A stretch of 64,000 nt of DNA, from the NCBI RefSeq assembly GCF_002911665.1, contig NZ_MTBP01000001.1:1302001-1366000 (forward strand), given 5' to 3'. The translations under genes and the position numbers were made by a program. This DNA comes from Actinomadura rubteroloni (GTDB lineage: Bacteria > Actinomycetota > Actinomycetes > Streptosporangiales > Streptosporangiaceae). The notes under the pieces are model-generated. The model had not been told where the DNA came from. It searched no databases and worked only from the letters and a program-made list of their open reading frames with translations. This document shows, piece by piece, positions 33,828 to 43,100 of the stretch. Numbering within the stretch: position 1 is the first letter of the stretch; every line of letters starts with the position of its first letter.

Positions 33828-34018
33828 GCGCGCCGGAAGCGCGCGCCGCGCGCTGGACTGAGGAGCGGCGGGAGCTTGCGACCAGAGCGACGAGGGAAGC
33901 GCGCGGCTTTGAGCGCGCCGTAGGCGAGCGGGCAGCGCGCGGCATCGAGCGCGCCGTAGGCGAGCGGGCAGCGCGCGGCTCAAAGCGCGCCGTAGGCTCG
34001 CGGGAAGACACGCCTTGA
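33824..34018 (+). repeat. 191-bp insertion with 36-bp tandem repeats between DUF47 gene and pitA
   Basis: Units of 36 bp beginning GAGCGCGCCGTAGGCGAGCG start at 33911, 33947 and 33983 (the last diverged and cut short). The whole segment is flanked by a 13-bp direct repeat TGAGCGCGCCGGA at 33825-33837 and 34016-34028. It is open as a 64-codon frame (33824-34018) with Arg/Ala/Glu-rich 12-residue repeats (ERAVGERAARGI). That frame overlaps the DUF47 stop (ATGA) and the pitA start (TTGA). It is probably an inserted repeat element rather than a functional gene, although it may be translated as a coupling peptide. Confidence 0.65.
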
Positions 34019-35181
34019 GCGCGCCGGACGATCCGCGGGGCGGGGTGGGCGTGACGGCTCCGCCGCCCGAGCGGCCCGTGCCGCCGCTCGCCGAGCAGGC
34101 GCGGCGCGGCCCGGGACGGTTCTGGCTGCTGCTGCCCGTCGGCGTGCTGCTGGTCATGGCGCTCGGCGCGATCGGGCTGCGGTCGGAGGCGCAGGTCGCC
34201 GTCCTGGTCCTGGTCGTGGCCGTCGCGCTCGTCTTCGACTACACCAACGGCTTCCACGACGCGGCGAACGCGATCGCGACGTCGGTGTCGACGCGGGCGC
34301 TGCGGCCGAAGGTCGCGCTCGTCATGGCCGCCGTGATGAACATGGTCGGCGCGCTGCTCGGCGTCGAGGTCGCGAAGACGGTCAGCGACGTCATCACGCC
34401 GCCGCACGGCATCCACGGGCTGACGGTCGTCGTCGCGGGCGTGCTCGGCGCGATCACCTGGAACCTCATCACGTGGTACTTCGGGCTGCCGTCGTCGTCC
34501 TCGCACGCGCTGATCGGCGGGGTCGTCGGGGCGGGGCTGGCGTCGGCGTCGTCCGTCCACTGGAGCACGGTGGTGGACAAGGTCGTCGTGCCGATGGTCG
34601 TGTCGCCGGTCGTGGGGTTCTTCGCGGCGTACCTGGTGATGGTGGCCATCCTGTGGATCTTCCGGCGGTCGAACCCGAGCCGGGTCGTGCGCCGGTTCCG
34701 GATCGCGCAGACGGTGTCGGCGTCGTCGATGGCGCTCGGCCACGGGCTGCAGGACGCGCAGAAGACGATGGGCATCATCGTCCTCGCGCTCGTCATCACC
34801 GGGCACTCCGACGGGAACTCGGTGCCGCTGTGGGTGATCTTCTCCTGCGCGGGCGCGCTGTCGCTCGGCACCTACGCGGGCGGCTGGCGGATCATGCGGA
34901 CGCTGGGCCGCAAGGTCATCGAGCTGGACCCGCCGAAGGCGTTCGCCGCCGAGGCGACCTCCTCGCTGATCCTCTACTCGGCCGCGTACATCTGGCACGC
35001 TCCAATCTCGACGACGCACACGGTGACGGCGTCGATCATGGGCGTCGGGTCCACCAAGCGGCTGTCGGCCGTCCGGTGGGGCGTCGCGGGCAACATCGTG
35101 ACGGCGTGGGTGCTGACGATGCCCGCCGCCGCGCTGGTCGCGGCGGTCGTGTACTGGGCCGTCCACCTGTCCGGCGCCTGA
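34015..35181 (+). CDS. pitA: Low-affinity inorganic phosphate transporter PitA
   Basis: A 388-residue PiT-family (PF01384) transporter with about ten membrane segments. The inverted-repeat signatures are visible as DYTNGFHDAANAIATSVSTRAL in the first half and GHGLQDAQKTMGIIVLAL in the second. The N-terminal 35 residues are Pro-rich and cytosolic. It uses a TTG start overlapping the preceding frame. Without the repeat insertion the same codons would begin with an ATG overlapping the DUF47 stop. It takes up metal-phosphate with H+ and is probably controlled by the DUF47 protein. Confidence 0.93.
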   Translation: MSAPDDPRGGVGVTAPPPERPVPPLAEQARRGPGRFWLLLPVGVLLVMALGAIGLRSEAQVAVLVLVVAVALVFDYTNGFHDAANAIATSVSTRALRPKVALVMAAVMNMVGALLGVEVAKTVSDVITPPHGIHGLTVVVAGVLGAITWNLITWYFGLPSSSSHALIGGVVGAGLASASSVHWSTVVDKVVVPMVVSPVVGFFAAYLVMVAILWIFRRSNPSRVVRRFRIAQTVSASSMALGHGLQDAQKTMGIIVLALVITGHSDGNSVPLWVIFSCAGALSLGTYAGGWRIMRTLGRKVIELDPPKAFAAEATSSLILYSAAYIWHAPISTTHTVTASIMGVGSTKRLSAVRWGVAGNIVTAWVLTMPAAALVAAVVYWAVHLSGA

Positions 35182-35212
35182 GCCGCGGGGGCCGTCGCCC
35201 GGCCCCCGCGGC
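35182..35212. terminator. Bidirectional terminator between pitA and 5'-nucleotidase genes
   Basis: Perfect 12-bp arms GCCGCGGGGGCC (35182-35193) and GGCCCCCGCGGC (35201-35212). Confidence 0.75.
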
Positions 35213-35219
35213 GAGCGTG

Positions 35220-36899
35220 TCAGGGGCCGGAAATTCGGTTCAGCGCCGGCGGCGCGACCGGTGACGCGGACTTCAGGTAGGCGACGAACGCGTCCAGGTC
35301 GATCGGGCCGAGCACCTGCCCGGTGCCCTGGGCGAACGTCGTGAAGCCGTCGCCGCCGCCGAGCAGGAAGTTGTTCGCGGCCACCTTGTAGGTCGCGGAC
35401 GGGTCCACCGGCGTCCCGTCGATCGTGATGCCGGAGACGCGGTCTCCGACCGGCCTGGCGCGGTCGATGGTGAACCGCAGGTTCGCCGACGGCTGGAGGA
35501 TCTTCTCGCCCGCGCTCGTCCACTGCTGTTCCAGCAGCGCGTCGAGCTGCGCGCCGGTCAGCGACGTCACGCCGAGCACGTTGCTGAACGGCTGCACCGC
35601 GAACGCCTCGCCGTACGTCACGACGCCGTCGCCCTCGCCGCCGCTCGCCTTGTAGACGAGGTCGGCGCGGTCGCCGCCCGGGTTCATCAGCGCGATCTGC
35701 GCTCCCTGCGCCTTCATCGCGGCGAGCTGGGCGTCGGCCACGACGTCGCCGAGCGCGGTCTCGCCGTAGGGCGACGGCGCCCGCGTCAGGTCCGCGGTGA
35801 TCTTCCCGACGGGCGCGTCGGCCTTGTCCGCCACGCGCGCCTTCCACTTCTGGACGAACGCCTCCGTCGCCGGGTCCGGCGGGACGTCCCGCGTGACGAC
35901 GTGGTTGTCCCCGCGCAGCGACGTCCGGACGATGTCGCGCGTCAGCCGGTTCACCTTGAAGTCCACCTGCGTGATGACGCGTCCGAACGACGAGCCCGAC
36001 GAGTACAGCCGAGGCTGCCCGTTCGGGTCGGGAACCGTGCAGACGTACTGCTGGTGGGTGTGCCCGGCGAGCACGACGTCGATCTCCGGGTCGGCCTCGC
36101 GCGCGATGCGGGTGCCCGCGCCCGGCACGACGCCGCACGCGTCGGGCCGCTGCCCGGCGGGCGTCTGGTCGCCCTCGTGGACGAGCAGCACGATCGCCCG
36201 CACGCCGCGCGCCTTGAGCTGCCGCGCGGAGCGGTTCGCGGCGGCCACCTCGTCCTCGAACGTCAGGTCCTTGACGCCCTCGGCGGTGACGATCGACGGC
36301 GTCGTCTTGGTGACGACGCCGATGAACCCGACCGGCACGCCGTTGATCCACCGGATCGTCCACGGCTTCAGCGCTGGCGTCTGCGTGTTCTTCTTCAGCA
36401 CGTTGGCGCCGAGGTAGTCGAACTTCGCGCCCTTCCACTTGCCTTCGGGCGAGCAGCCGTCCACCGGGTGGCAGCCGCCGTTCTGGATGCGCAGCAGCTC
36501 CTGGTAGCCCTCGTCGAACTCGTGGTTGCCCACGGCCGACGCGGTGACGCCGAGGTCGCCGAGGAACTGCACCGACGGCTCGTCGTGGTACAGCGCGGAG
36601 ATCAGCGGCGACGCGCCGATGAGGTCGCCCTGCGCGACCTCCAGCGTGTTCCGGTCGCGCAGCGCCTTCATGTGCGCGGCGACGTACGCGGCGCCGCCGG
36701 CGGGGACGGACGCGCCGTCCTCGGTCACGGCCGTCCCGGAGCCGCCGGACGGGGGTTCGAGGTTGCCGTGGAAGTCGTTCAGCGCGAGGAGGCGCACGGT
36801 CGCCGTCGGGACCGGCCGGGCGGCGGCGGGCTGCGCCGCGACGCCGGCCACCGCGAGGGCCGCGAGGAGCGCGGCCGCCTTGAAGCGTCGTCTCGTCAT
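35220..36899 (-). CDS. Secreted 5'-nucleotidase/metallophosphatase (UshA/YfkN family)
   Basis: A 559-residue protein. It has a Sec signal peptide (MTRRRFKAAALLAALAVAGVAA), and a calcineurin-like metallophosphatase domain shows the metal motifs LNDFHGN, GDLIG, VGNHEFDEG and VLAGHTHQ. The C-terminal 5_nucleotid_C domain includes NPGGDRADL and NNFLLGGGDGFTTF, which bind the base. The ATG at 36899 fits the signal peptide better than an upstream in-frame start. It hydrolyses extracellular nucleotides to phosphate and nucleoside, fitting its place among phosphate-uptake genes. No membrane anchor is seen, so it is probably released or wall-bound. Confidence 0.93.
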   Translation of the reverse strand: MTRRRFKAAALLAALAVAGVAAQPAAARPVPTATVRLLALNDFHGNLEPPSGGSGTAVTEDGASVPAGGAAYVAAHMKALRDRNTLEVAQGDLIGASPLISALYHDEPSVQFLGDLGVTASAVGNHEFDEGYQELLRIQNGGCHPVDGCSPEGKWKGAKFDYLGANVLKKNTQTPALKPWTIRWINGVPVGFIGVVTKTTPSIVTAEGVKDLTFEDEVAAANRSARQLKARGVRAIVLLVHEGDQTPAGQRPDACGVVPGAGTRIAREADPEIDVVLAGHTHQQYVCTVPDPNGQPRLYSSGSSFGRVITQVDFKVNRLTRDIVRTSLRGDNHVVTRDVPPDPATEAFVQKWKARVADKADAPVGKITADLTRAPSPYGETALGDVVADAQLAAMKAQGAQIALMNPGGDRADLVYKASGGEGDGVVTYGEAFAVQPFSNVLGVTSLTGAQLDALLEQQWTSAGEKILQPSANLRFTIDRARPVGDRVSGITIDGTPVDPSATYKVAANNFLLGGGDGFTTFAQGTGQVLGPIDLDAFVAYLKSASPVAPPALNRISGP

Positions 36900-36996
36900 G
36901 CCCCGGACGGTAGAAGCCGCCGCCCCGCGCGTCATCGGCGGCGCCATGACGTTTACGTGACGGTTTCGTCAGTCGCGCGGGAATAGGGTGGAGATC

Positions 36997-37866
36997 ATGA
37001 GAGAGGTGCGGACGCTGCGCGCGGACGAGGTCCCCATCGCGGCGGCGCTGGTGGACGCCGCCGCCGAGGCCGACGGGATCGTTCCACTGTCGGAGCAGGC
37101 GATGCTCGCGCTGCGGCACCGGGCGGCGGGCCGCGTCCTCACGGTCGGCGCCGAGATCGTCGCCTACGCCCACCTCGACGCGGACGGCGCATCGGCCGAG
37201 TTCGCCGTCCATCCCCGGCACCGGCGGCGCGGCCACGGCCGCGCGCTGCTCGACGCGCTGGTCGCGGACGCCGAAGGCGCGCTGCGCGTCTGGGCGCACG
37301 GCGACCTGCCCGCCGCGGCGGGCCTGGCCCGGTCGGCGGGGCTGGAGCGCGTCCGCGCGCTGTTCCAGTTGCGCCGTCCCGCCGCCGACCCGCTGCCGGA
37401 CGTGCGGCTCGCCGCGGGCGTCGGCGTCCGGACGTTCGTCCCCGGCCGGGACGAGGACGCCTGGCTCGCCGTCAACGCCCGCGCCTTCGCCCACCACCCC
37501 GAGCAGGGCGCCTGGACGCGCGAGGACCTGCTGCGGCGGGAGGCCGCCGACTGGTTCGACCCGGCGGGCTTCTTCCTCGCCGAGCGCGACGGCGCCCTGG
37601 TCGGCTTCCACTGGACGAAGATCCACCCCGACGGCCTCGGCGAGGTCTACGTGGTCGGCGTGGACCCGTCCGCGCAGGGCCTCGGCCTCGGCCGCGCCCT
37701 CACCCTGACGGGCCTGCACCACCTGCGCGAGACCGGCGTCCCCGCGATCCTCCTCTATGTGGACGAGTCCAATACCGCCGCCGTCCGCCTCTACGAATCG
37801 CTCTCCTTCACCCCCCACACGACCGATGTCATGTACGCCTCCGAGGGCTTCGAACCGGTGACGTGA
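36997..37866 (+). CDS. mshD: Mycothiol synthase-like tandem GNAT acetyltransferase
   Basis: A 289-residue double-GNAT protein. The first domain has the HPRHRRRGHGRALLDALV acetyl-CoA loop. The second has VVGVDPSAQGLGLGRALTLTGL, followed by ILLYVDESNTAAVRLYESLSF, the MshD hallmark. MshD acetylates the cysteinyl amine of Cys-GlcN-Ins, the last step of mycothiol synthesis. The ATG at 36997 follows GGTGGAGA; a GTG 9 nt earlier would lie on that ribosome site. It interrupts the phosphate-gene block without an obvious functional link, though mshD next to pst genes is familiar in actinomycetes. Confidence 0.9.
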   Translation: MREVRTLRADEVPIAAALVDAAAEADGIVPLSEQAMLALRHRAAGRVLTVGAEIVAYAHLDADGASAEFAVHPRHRRRGHGRALLDALVADAEGALRVWAHGDLPAAAGLARSAGLERVRALFQLRRPAADPLPDVRLAAGVGVRTFVPGRDEDAWLAVNARAFAHHPEQGAWTREDLLRREAADWFDPAGFFLAERDGALVGFHWTKIHPDGLGEVYVVGVDPSAQGLGLGRALTLTGLHHLRETGVPAILLYVDESNTAAVRLYESLSFTPHTTDVMYASEGFEPVT

Positions 37867-38020
37867 TTAGCGCGTCCCGAAGGGTAGGGGCGGGCGGTCC
37901 GTTCACCTGCACGAAGTGTCGGAAAGCTCACGGACAACGGCGTTCACGACACTCCTGACCTGGGCGTTCATCTCATAGTCATGGCTTGTCAGGGCACTCT
38001 TCGGGGGTATGGCGGTTTGA

Positions 38021-38042
38021 GTTCACTCCCCGTTCATCTGGA
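38021..38042 (+). promoter_or_regulatory. PHO box upstream of pstS
   Basis: Two adjacent 11-bp units, GTTCACTCCCC (38021-38031) and GTTCATCTGGA (38032-38042), match the Streptomyces PhoP direct-repeat unit (GTTCACC-type). Further single GTTCA units at 37901, 37942 and 37966 may extend the binding region. Confidence 0.75.
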
Positions 38043-38167
38043 TCGGGGGGTCTGGTCACTTCGTCTGCTTAGCGTCCTTTGTGATGGCGCCCCCGGTCTG
38101 GACAACCGGTCCGGAACCCGCCCCGGGGAGCCGCCGTGCAAGTACGCAACTCAGAGGAGACCCTCCG

Positions 38168-39265
38168 GTGAAGAACGGTTCCCGGCTCGCCGCCATCGGC
38201 GGCGTCGTCATGGCGGGGGCACTGGCCCTGGCTGCCTGCGGCAGCGACGACAACGGCGGCAGCACGACCGCGCCTTCGGGCAACATCGACTGTGTCAAGG
38301 GCACCGTCAACGCCGCCGGGTCGAGCGCGCAGAAGAACGCCGTCGAGGAGTGGACGAACGTCTACGCCCAGAAGTGCCCCGGGGCGGGTCTCAACTACAA
38401 CGCGAACGGGTCCGGCGCGGGCATCCAGCTCTTCAACCAGAGCCAGGTCGCCTTCGCGGGCTCGGACTCGTCGCTGAAGCCGGAAGAGGCCGCCGCCGCC
38501 AAGAAGCGCTGCGCGGGCAACGACGCGTGGGACCTGCCGATGGTCGTCGGCCCCATCGCCGTCGTCTACAACCTCCCGGGCGTGGACGGCCTGAAGCTGT
38601 CGCCCGAGACGCTGGCCGGCGTTTTCGCGGGGAAGATCAAGACCTGGAACGATCCGGCCATCGCCAAGGAGAACCCGGGAGCCAAGCTCCCCGGCGACCC
38701 GATCAAGACGGTCTACCGCGCTGACGAGTCCGGCACGACGGACAACTTCACCAAGTACCTCAACACCACCGCGCCGAAGACCTGGACGTGGGAGCACGCC
38801 AAGAAGTGGCCGAACGGTGTCGGCCAGGGCGCGAACAAGTCCGACGGCATCAGCGCGCAGGTGAAGAGCACGGCGGGCGCCATCTCCTACGTCGAGATGT
38901 CCTACGCCGAGAACAACAAGCTCCAGACCGCGCAGATCAAGAACGGCGCGGGCGAGTACGCCACCCTGTCGGCCGACAGCGCGTCCAAGGCGGTCGCGGG
39001 CGCCACGGTCGCCGGCACCGGCAACGACCTCGCCCTCAAGATCGACTACCTGACGAAGCAGCCGGGCGCCTACCCGATCGTCCTCGTCACCTACGAGATC
39101 GCCTGCTCCAAGGGCCTGCCCGCCGACCAGGCGAAGTTCGTGAAGTCCTTCCTCACCTACACCTCCAGCGCGGACGGCCAGAAGGCCCTGACCGGGCTCG
39201 GCTACGCGCCGGTTCCGGACAGCATCCTCACCAAGGTCCAGACGTCCGTGAAGGCCCTGTCCTGA
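38168..39265 (+). CDS. pstS: Phosphate ABC transporter substrate-binding lipoprotein PstS
   Basis: A 365-residue lipoprotein. The signal peptide ends in the lipobox LAAC near residue 24. Phosphate-binding motifs are AAGSSAQ, GSGAGIQLF (the GSG[AS]G loop), FAGSDSSL and RADESGTTDNF. GTG start at 38168, with AGAGGAGA upstream. First gene of pstSCAB. High-affinity phosphate capture outside the membrane; induction in phosphate limitation by PhoP is expected from the PHO box. Confidence 0.96.
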   Translation: MKNGSRLAAIGGVVMAGALALAACGSDDNGGSTTAPSGNIDCVKGTVNAAGSSAQKNAVEEWTNVYAQKCPGAGLNYNANGSGAGIQLFNQSQVAFAGSDSSLKPEEAAAAKKRCAGNDAWDLPMVVGPIAVVYNLPGVDGLKLSPETLAGVFAGKIKTWNDPAIAKENPGAKLPGDPIKTVYRADESGTTDNFTKYLNTTAPKTWTWEHAKKWPNGVGQGANKSDGISAQVKSTAGAISYVEMSYAENNKLQTAQIKNGAGEYATLSADSASKAVAGATVAGTGNDLALKIDYLTKQPGAYPIVLVTYEIACSKGLPADQAKFVKSFLTYTSSADGQKALTGLGYAPVPDSILTKVQTSVKALS

Positions 39266-39287
39266 CCGACCCGGACAGTGCCGACAG

Positions 39288-39316
39288 CCCCGTCGCCGCC
39301 AACAGCGGCGACGGGG
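39288..39316 (+). promoter_or_regulatory. Intercistronic hairpin between pstS and pstC
   Basis: Perfect 12-bp arms CCCCGTCGCCGC and GCGGCGACGGGG with loop CAACA. Its place after the binding-protein gene suggests partial termination or mRNA stabilisation that raises pstS over pstCAB. Confidence 0.6.
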
Positions 39317-39354
39317 CCGTACCCCGTTCAGCCGCGGACCCAGAAGGAGACTCC

Positions 39355-40344
39355 GTGACCAGCGAGACCGGCGTCCAAGCACACGCCGAGGCACGCGCGG
39401 CGGCCCGGCGCCGCGCGATCCGGCCGACGAGCACCGGGCGCGTCGGCGACAGGATCTTCGCGTCCGCCGCACGAGGCTCCGGCATCCTCGTCCTGGCGAT
39501 CATCGTCGCGATCGGCGTCTTCCTCATCGTGAAGGCGATCCCCGCGCTGCAGAAGAACCACGCGAACTTCCTCACCGCGCAGGAGTGGAACCCGAACGCC
39601 GTCCCGGCCAAGTTCGGGATCGCGCAGCTCGCCTTCGGGACGGTCATGTCGTCCCTCATCGCCATGCTGATCGCGACCCCCGTCGCCGTCGGCATCGCGC
39701 TGTTCATCGGGTTCTACGCGCCGAAGCGCCTGTCCGGCCCGCTCGGCTACGTCGTGGACCTGCTCGCCGCCGTGCCGAGCATCGTGTACGGCCTGTGGGG
39801 CGTCGCGGTCCTCGTCCCCCACATGGAGGGCGTCAGCAAGTTCCTCAACACGGTCCTCGGCTGGATCCCGCTGTTCGGCGGCGACAACCCCGGCAAGAGC
39901 TCGATCTTCACCGCGTCCGTCGTGCTGGCGATCATGATCCTGCCGATCATCTCGTCGCTGTCGCGCGAGGTGTTCCTCCAGGTCCCGCGCTCGCACCTGG
40001 AGGCGTCGCTCGCGCTCGGCGCGACGCGCTGGGAGATGGTCCGCATGTCGGTGCTGCCCTACGGCCGCTCCGGCGTCGTCGGCGCGTCGATGCTCGGCCT
40101 CGGCCGCGCGATGGGCGAGACGATCGCCGTCGCGATGGTCCTCACCCTGGTGCCCGGCATCAACATCCACCTGCTGGAGGACGGCGGCGCGACCTTCGCG
40201 TCCAACATCGTCAACGGCTTCAGCGAGGCCAGCGAGACCGGCCGCGGCGCGCTCATCGCGTCCGGGCTCGTCCTGTTCGTGATCACCCTCGTCGTCAACA
40301 TGGCCGCCCGCGCGATCGTGGCCCGCCGGAAGGAGTTCGCGTGA
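39355..40344 (+). CDS. pstC: Phosphate ABC transporter permease PstC
   Basis: A 329-residue inner-membrane permease with six core TM segments after a basic cytosolic N-terminus of about 45 residues. The EAA-type loop REVFLQVPRSHLEASLALGATRWEMVRMSVLP contacts the ATPase, and GLGRAMGETIAVAMVL is a PstC/PstA signature. GTG start at 39355, behind AGAAGGAGA. Its stop overlaps the pstA start (GTGA), so the permease pair is translationally coupled. Confidence 0.95.
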   Translation: MTSETGVQAHAEARAAARRRAIRPTSTGRVGDRIFASAARGSGILVLAIIVAIGVFLIVKAIPALQKNHANFLTAQEWNPNAVPAKFGIAQLAFGTVMSSLIAMLIATPVAVGIALFIGFYAPKRLSGPLGYVVDLLAAVPSIVYGLWGVAVLVPHMEGVSKFLNTVLGWIPLFGGDNPGKSSIFTASVVLAIMILPIISSLSREVFLQVPRSHLEASLALGATRWEMVRMSVLPYGRSGVVGASMLGLGRAMGETIAVAMVLTLVPGINIHLLEDGGATFASNIVNGFSEASETGRGALIASGLVLFVITLVVNMAARAIVARRKEFA

Positions 40345-41216
40345 CCTCCGCGTTCGGATCGGTCTCCCCGGCCCGCCGGATCAAGGACCGCGCCGCCTCC
40401 GTCTTCATGTGGGGCGCGTTCGCGCTCGCCGTGATCCCGCTCGTCTCGGTCCTGTGGACGGTCGTCGCCCACGGGGTCGGCCGCCTCGACGGCGACTTCT
40501 TCAACCACTCGATGAACGGCGTCGCCGGCCGCGACGCCGGCGGCGGCGCCTACCACGCCATCATCGGCACGCTGGAGCAGGTGCTCATCACGAGCGCCAT
40601 CGCCGTCCCGATCGCGGTGCTCACCGCCGTCTACCTCGTCGAGTACGGCGGCCGGGGCCGGCTCGCCCGGACGATCAGCTTCTTCGTGGACGTCATGACC
40701 GGCATCCCCTCGATCGTCGCCGGCCTGTTCATCCTCGCCCTGTGGCTGCTGACGTTCGGGTTCCAGTACTCGGGCTTCGCCGGCTCGCTCGCGCTGACCA
40801 TCCTCATGATCCCGACGGTCGTCCGGGCCACCGAGGAGATGCTGAAGCTCGTCCCGCACGAGCTGCGGGAGGCGTCGTTCGCGCTCGGCGTCCCGCGCTG
40901 GCGGACGATCTCCTTCGTCGTCCTGCCCACCGCCTTCACCGGGATCCTCACCGGCGTGATGCTGGCCGTCGCCCGCGTCATGGGCGAGACCGCCCCGCTG
41001 CTGCTCACGATCTTCTTCACCAAGGCGATCAACACCGACCCGTTCTCCGGGCCGCAGGGCTCGCTGCCCACGTTCATCTGGGACCAGGCGAGCGACCCCA
41101 ACCAGCACGCGATCGACCGCGCCTGGACCGGCGCGCTCGTCCTCATCGGCATCATCATGCTGCTCAACCTCGCCGCCCGGTTCGTCGCCCGCCGCTTCCG
41201 CCCCGCCGGGCGCTGA
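40341..41216 (+). CDS. pstA: Phosphate ABC transporter permease PstA
   Basis: A 291-residue membrane permease with six TM segments. The coupling loop [30 protein letters not shown] and [17 protein letters not shown] are diagnostic. GTG start overlapping the pstC stop. It forms the heterodimeric channel with PstC and is energised by PstB; the pstB gene begins 25 nt downstream. Confidence 0.95.
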   Translation: MTSAFGSVSPARRIKDRAASVFMWGAFALAVIPLVSVLWTVVAHGVGRLDGDFFNHSMNGVAGRDAGGGAYHAIIGTLEQVLITSAIAVPIAVLTAVYLVEYGGRGRLARTISFFVDVMTGIPSIVAGLFILALWLLTFGFQYSGFAGSLALTILMIPTVVRATEEMLKLVPHELREASFALGVPRWRTISFVVLPTAFTGILTGVMLAVARVMGETAPLLLTIFFTKAINTDPFSGPQGSLPTFIWDQASDPNQHAIDRAWTGALVLIGIIMLLNLAARFVARRFRPAGR

Positions 41217-41241
41217 CGTCACCGATAGGAGTCCCACCCTC

Positions 41242-42018
41242 ATGGCCAAGCGGATCGAAGTCTCCGGGCTGCACGCCTACTACGGCGGCACTCTCGCCAT
41301 CGAGGACATCTCGATGACGATCGAGCCGCGCTCGGTGACGGCGTTCATCGGCCCGTCCGGCTGCGGCAAGTCCACCTTCCTGCGGACGCTGAACCGCATG
41401 CACGAGGTCATCCCCGGCGCCCGCGTCGAGGGCAAGGTCCTGCTGGACGACGACGACCTCTACGGCCCGTCGGTCGACCCCGTCGCGGTGCGGCGGACGG
41501 TCGGCATGGTCTTCCAGCGGCCGAACCCGTTCCCGACCATGTCGATCTACGACAACGTCGCGGCCGGCCTGAAGCTGAACGGCGTGCGCGGCAAGTCCCG
41601 GCTGGACGACGTCGTCGAGGAGGCGCTGCGCGACGCGAACCTCTGGAACGAGGTCAACGACCGGCTCGACAAGCCCGGCGCGGGCCTGTCCGGCGGTCAG
41701 CAGCAGCGGCTGTGCATCGCGCGGGCCATCGCGGTCCAGCCCCAGGTGCTGCTGATGGACGAGCCGTGCTCCGCGCTCGACCCCATCTCCACGCTCGCGA
41801 TCGAGGACCTCATCGCGAAGCTGAAGAACCAGTTCACGATCGTCATCGTGACGCACAACATGCAGCAGGCGGCCCGCGTCAGCGACCGCACGGCGTTCTT
41901 CAACATCGCGGGCACCGGCAAGCCCGGCAAGCTCATCGAGATCGACGAGACCAGCAAGATCTTCACCAAGCCCGAGGTCCAGGCCACCGAGGACTACATC
42001 ACCGGCCGCTTCGGCTGA
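41242..42018 (+). CDS. pstB: Phosphate ABC transporter ATPase PstB
   Basis: A 258-residue ABC ATPase. Walker [11 protein letters not shown]-loop [13 protein letters not shown], signature LSGGQQQRL, Walker [14 protein letters not shown] and H-loop VTHNM are all intact. It hydrolyses ATP for PstCA. Last gene of the operon, followed by a strong hairpin. PhoU is not at the end of this operon; only the DUF47 protein upstream of pitA is PhoU-like in this window. Confidence 0.97.
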   Translation: MAKRIEVSGLHAYYGGTLAIEDISMTIEPRSVTAFIGPSGCGKSTFLRTLNRMHEVIPGARVEGKVLLDDDDLYGPSVDPVAVRRTVGMVFQRPNPFPTMSIYDNVAAGLKLNGVRGKSRLDDVVEEALRDANLWNEVNDRLDKPGAGLSGGQQQRLCIARAIAVQPQVLLMDEPCSALDPISTLAIEDLIAKLKNQFTIVIVTHNMQQAARVSDRTAFFNIAGTGKPGKLIEIDETSKIFTKPEVQATEDYITGRFG

Positions 42019-42024
42019 CCCGCC

Positions 42025-42053
42025 GGGGCCGGCGCGCCGCACGCGCCGGCCCC
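42025..42053 (+). terminator. Terminator of pstSCAB
   Basis: Perfect 12-bp arms GGGGCCGGCGCG (42025-42036) and CGCGCCGGCCCC (42042-42053) with a 5-nt loop, 7 nt after the pstB stop. Confidence 0.75.
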
Positions 42054-42162
42054 CCGCGCGCGCCTGGGGCGCGGCCGTCTCCCGGGACGGCCGTGGACCG
42101 TTCCGGGGGAGGGCCGCGACCCGGGATCCGGCGTTCGGCCTGATCCCCGGGGCGCGCCCATC

Positions 42163-42879
42163 TCAGGTCGCGACCGGAGTCGCCTCCTCCGCCTCGCCCG
42201 GACGGTGGTCCGGGACGAACCGGTACCCGACGTTGCGCACCGTGCCGATCAACGACTCGTACTCGGCGCCGAGCTTGGCCCGCAGACGCCGGACGTGGAC
42301 GTCCACCGTCCGGGTGCCGCCGAAGTAGTCGTAGCCCCACACCTCCTGGAGGAGCTGCGCCCGCGTGAAGACCCGGCCGGGGTGCTGCGCCAGGTACTTC
42401 AGCAGTTCGAACTCCTTGAAGGTGAGGTCGAGGACCCGTCCGCGCAGCCGCGCGGTGTAGGTGGCCTCGTCGATCGTCAGCTCGCCGCTGCGGATCTCGC
42501 CGGGCACCTCCTCGGCCTCGCCGACCGCGGCGGCGCGGCCGACCGCGAGCCGCAGCCGCGCCTCGACCTCGGCGGGCCCGGCCGTCTGCAGCAGGACGTC
42601 GTCCAGTCCCCACTCGGGGGAGAGCGCGGCCAGGCCGCCCTCGGTGACGATGGCCAGCAGCGGACAGTCGAGCCCGGTCGTGCGCAGCAGCCGGCACAGG
42701 CTCTTGGCCTGGACCAGGTCGCGGCGGGCGTCCACCAGGAGAACGTCGGCGGGTGGTGCGTCGATCAGCGCCGAGCCCTCGGCCGGCGCCACCCGCACGG
42801 AGTGCAGGAGCAGGCCCAGGGCGGGCAGGACTTCGTCGGAAGGTTCCAATGCGTTGGTCAGCAAGAGCAAACTGCTCAA
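42163..42879 (-). CDS. glnR: GlnR, orphan OmpR-type nitrogen regulator
   Basis: A 238-residue atypical response regulator closely resembling Streptomyces GlnR along its length: [10 protein letters not shown] at the start, [33 protein letters not shown], and the winged helix [21 protein letters not shown]. No partner kinase is adjacent, as is usual for GlnR. I place the start at a TTG (42879), 6 nt after GAGGAGG, because orthologues begin at the equivalent Met. The longer in-frame extension is not protein-like. It controls ammonium assimilation and other genes, and competes with PhoP in Streptomyces; it stands beside pst genes here. Confidence 0.93.
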   Translation of the reverse strand: MSSLLLLTNALEPSDEVLPALGLLLHSVRVAPAEGSALIDAPPADVLLVDARRDLVQAKSLCRLLRTTGLDCPLLAIVTEGGLAALSPEWGLDDVLLQTAGPAEVEARLRLAVGRAAAVGEAEEVPGEIRSGELTIDEATYTARLRGRVLDLTFKEFELLKYLAQHPGRVFTRAQLLQEVWGYDYFGGTRTVDVHVRRLRAKLGAEYESLIGTVRNVGYRFVPDHRPGEAEEATPVAT

Positions 42880-43100
42880 GTGCCGCCTCCTCGCCGTGAA
42901 GGACGTGGGATCCAGGCGGCTCATCCTCGGCCTGGCGGGTGGGCCGACGGCGCGAGGCGGGGTGGCCGTGCCGGGGCCGTGGATGAACTCATGGCCTCGT
43001 CGCCCGGATCCCTCGCCCCGAGCATATCCGAGCCGGACATTCGGGCAATGGGGAACATTCCCCTGGACGTGCTTCGCGGCCGAGATGAGACCCTGGGACG

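Noticed and set aside
33824..34018. The 64-codon repeat frame as a genuine protein gene
   Set aside because: It consists of 12-residue repeats produced by a tandem DNA repeat with flanking duplications; reported as a repeat element instead.
33814..37818. 1334-codon minus-strand open frame across pitA, 5'-nucleotidase and mshD
   Set aside because: It spans several unrelated, well-supported genes and has shadow-frame composition.
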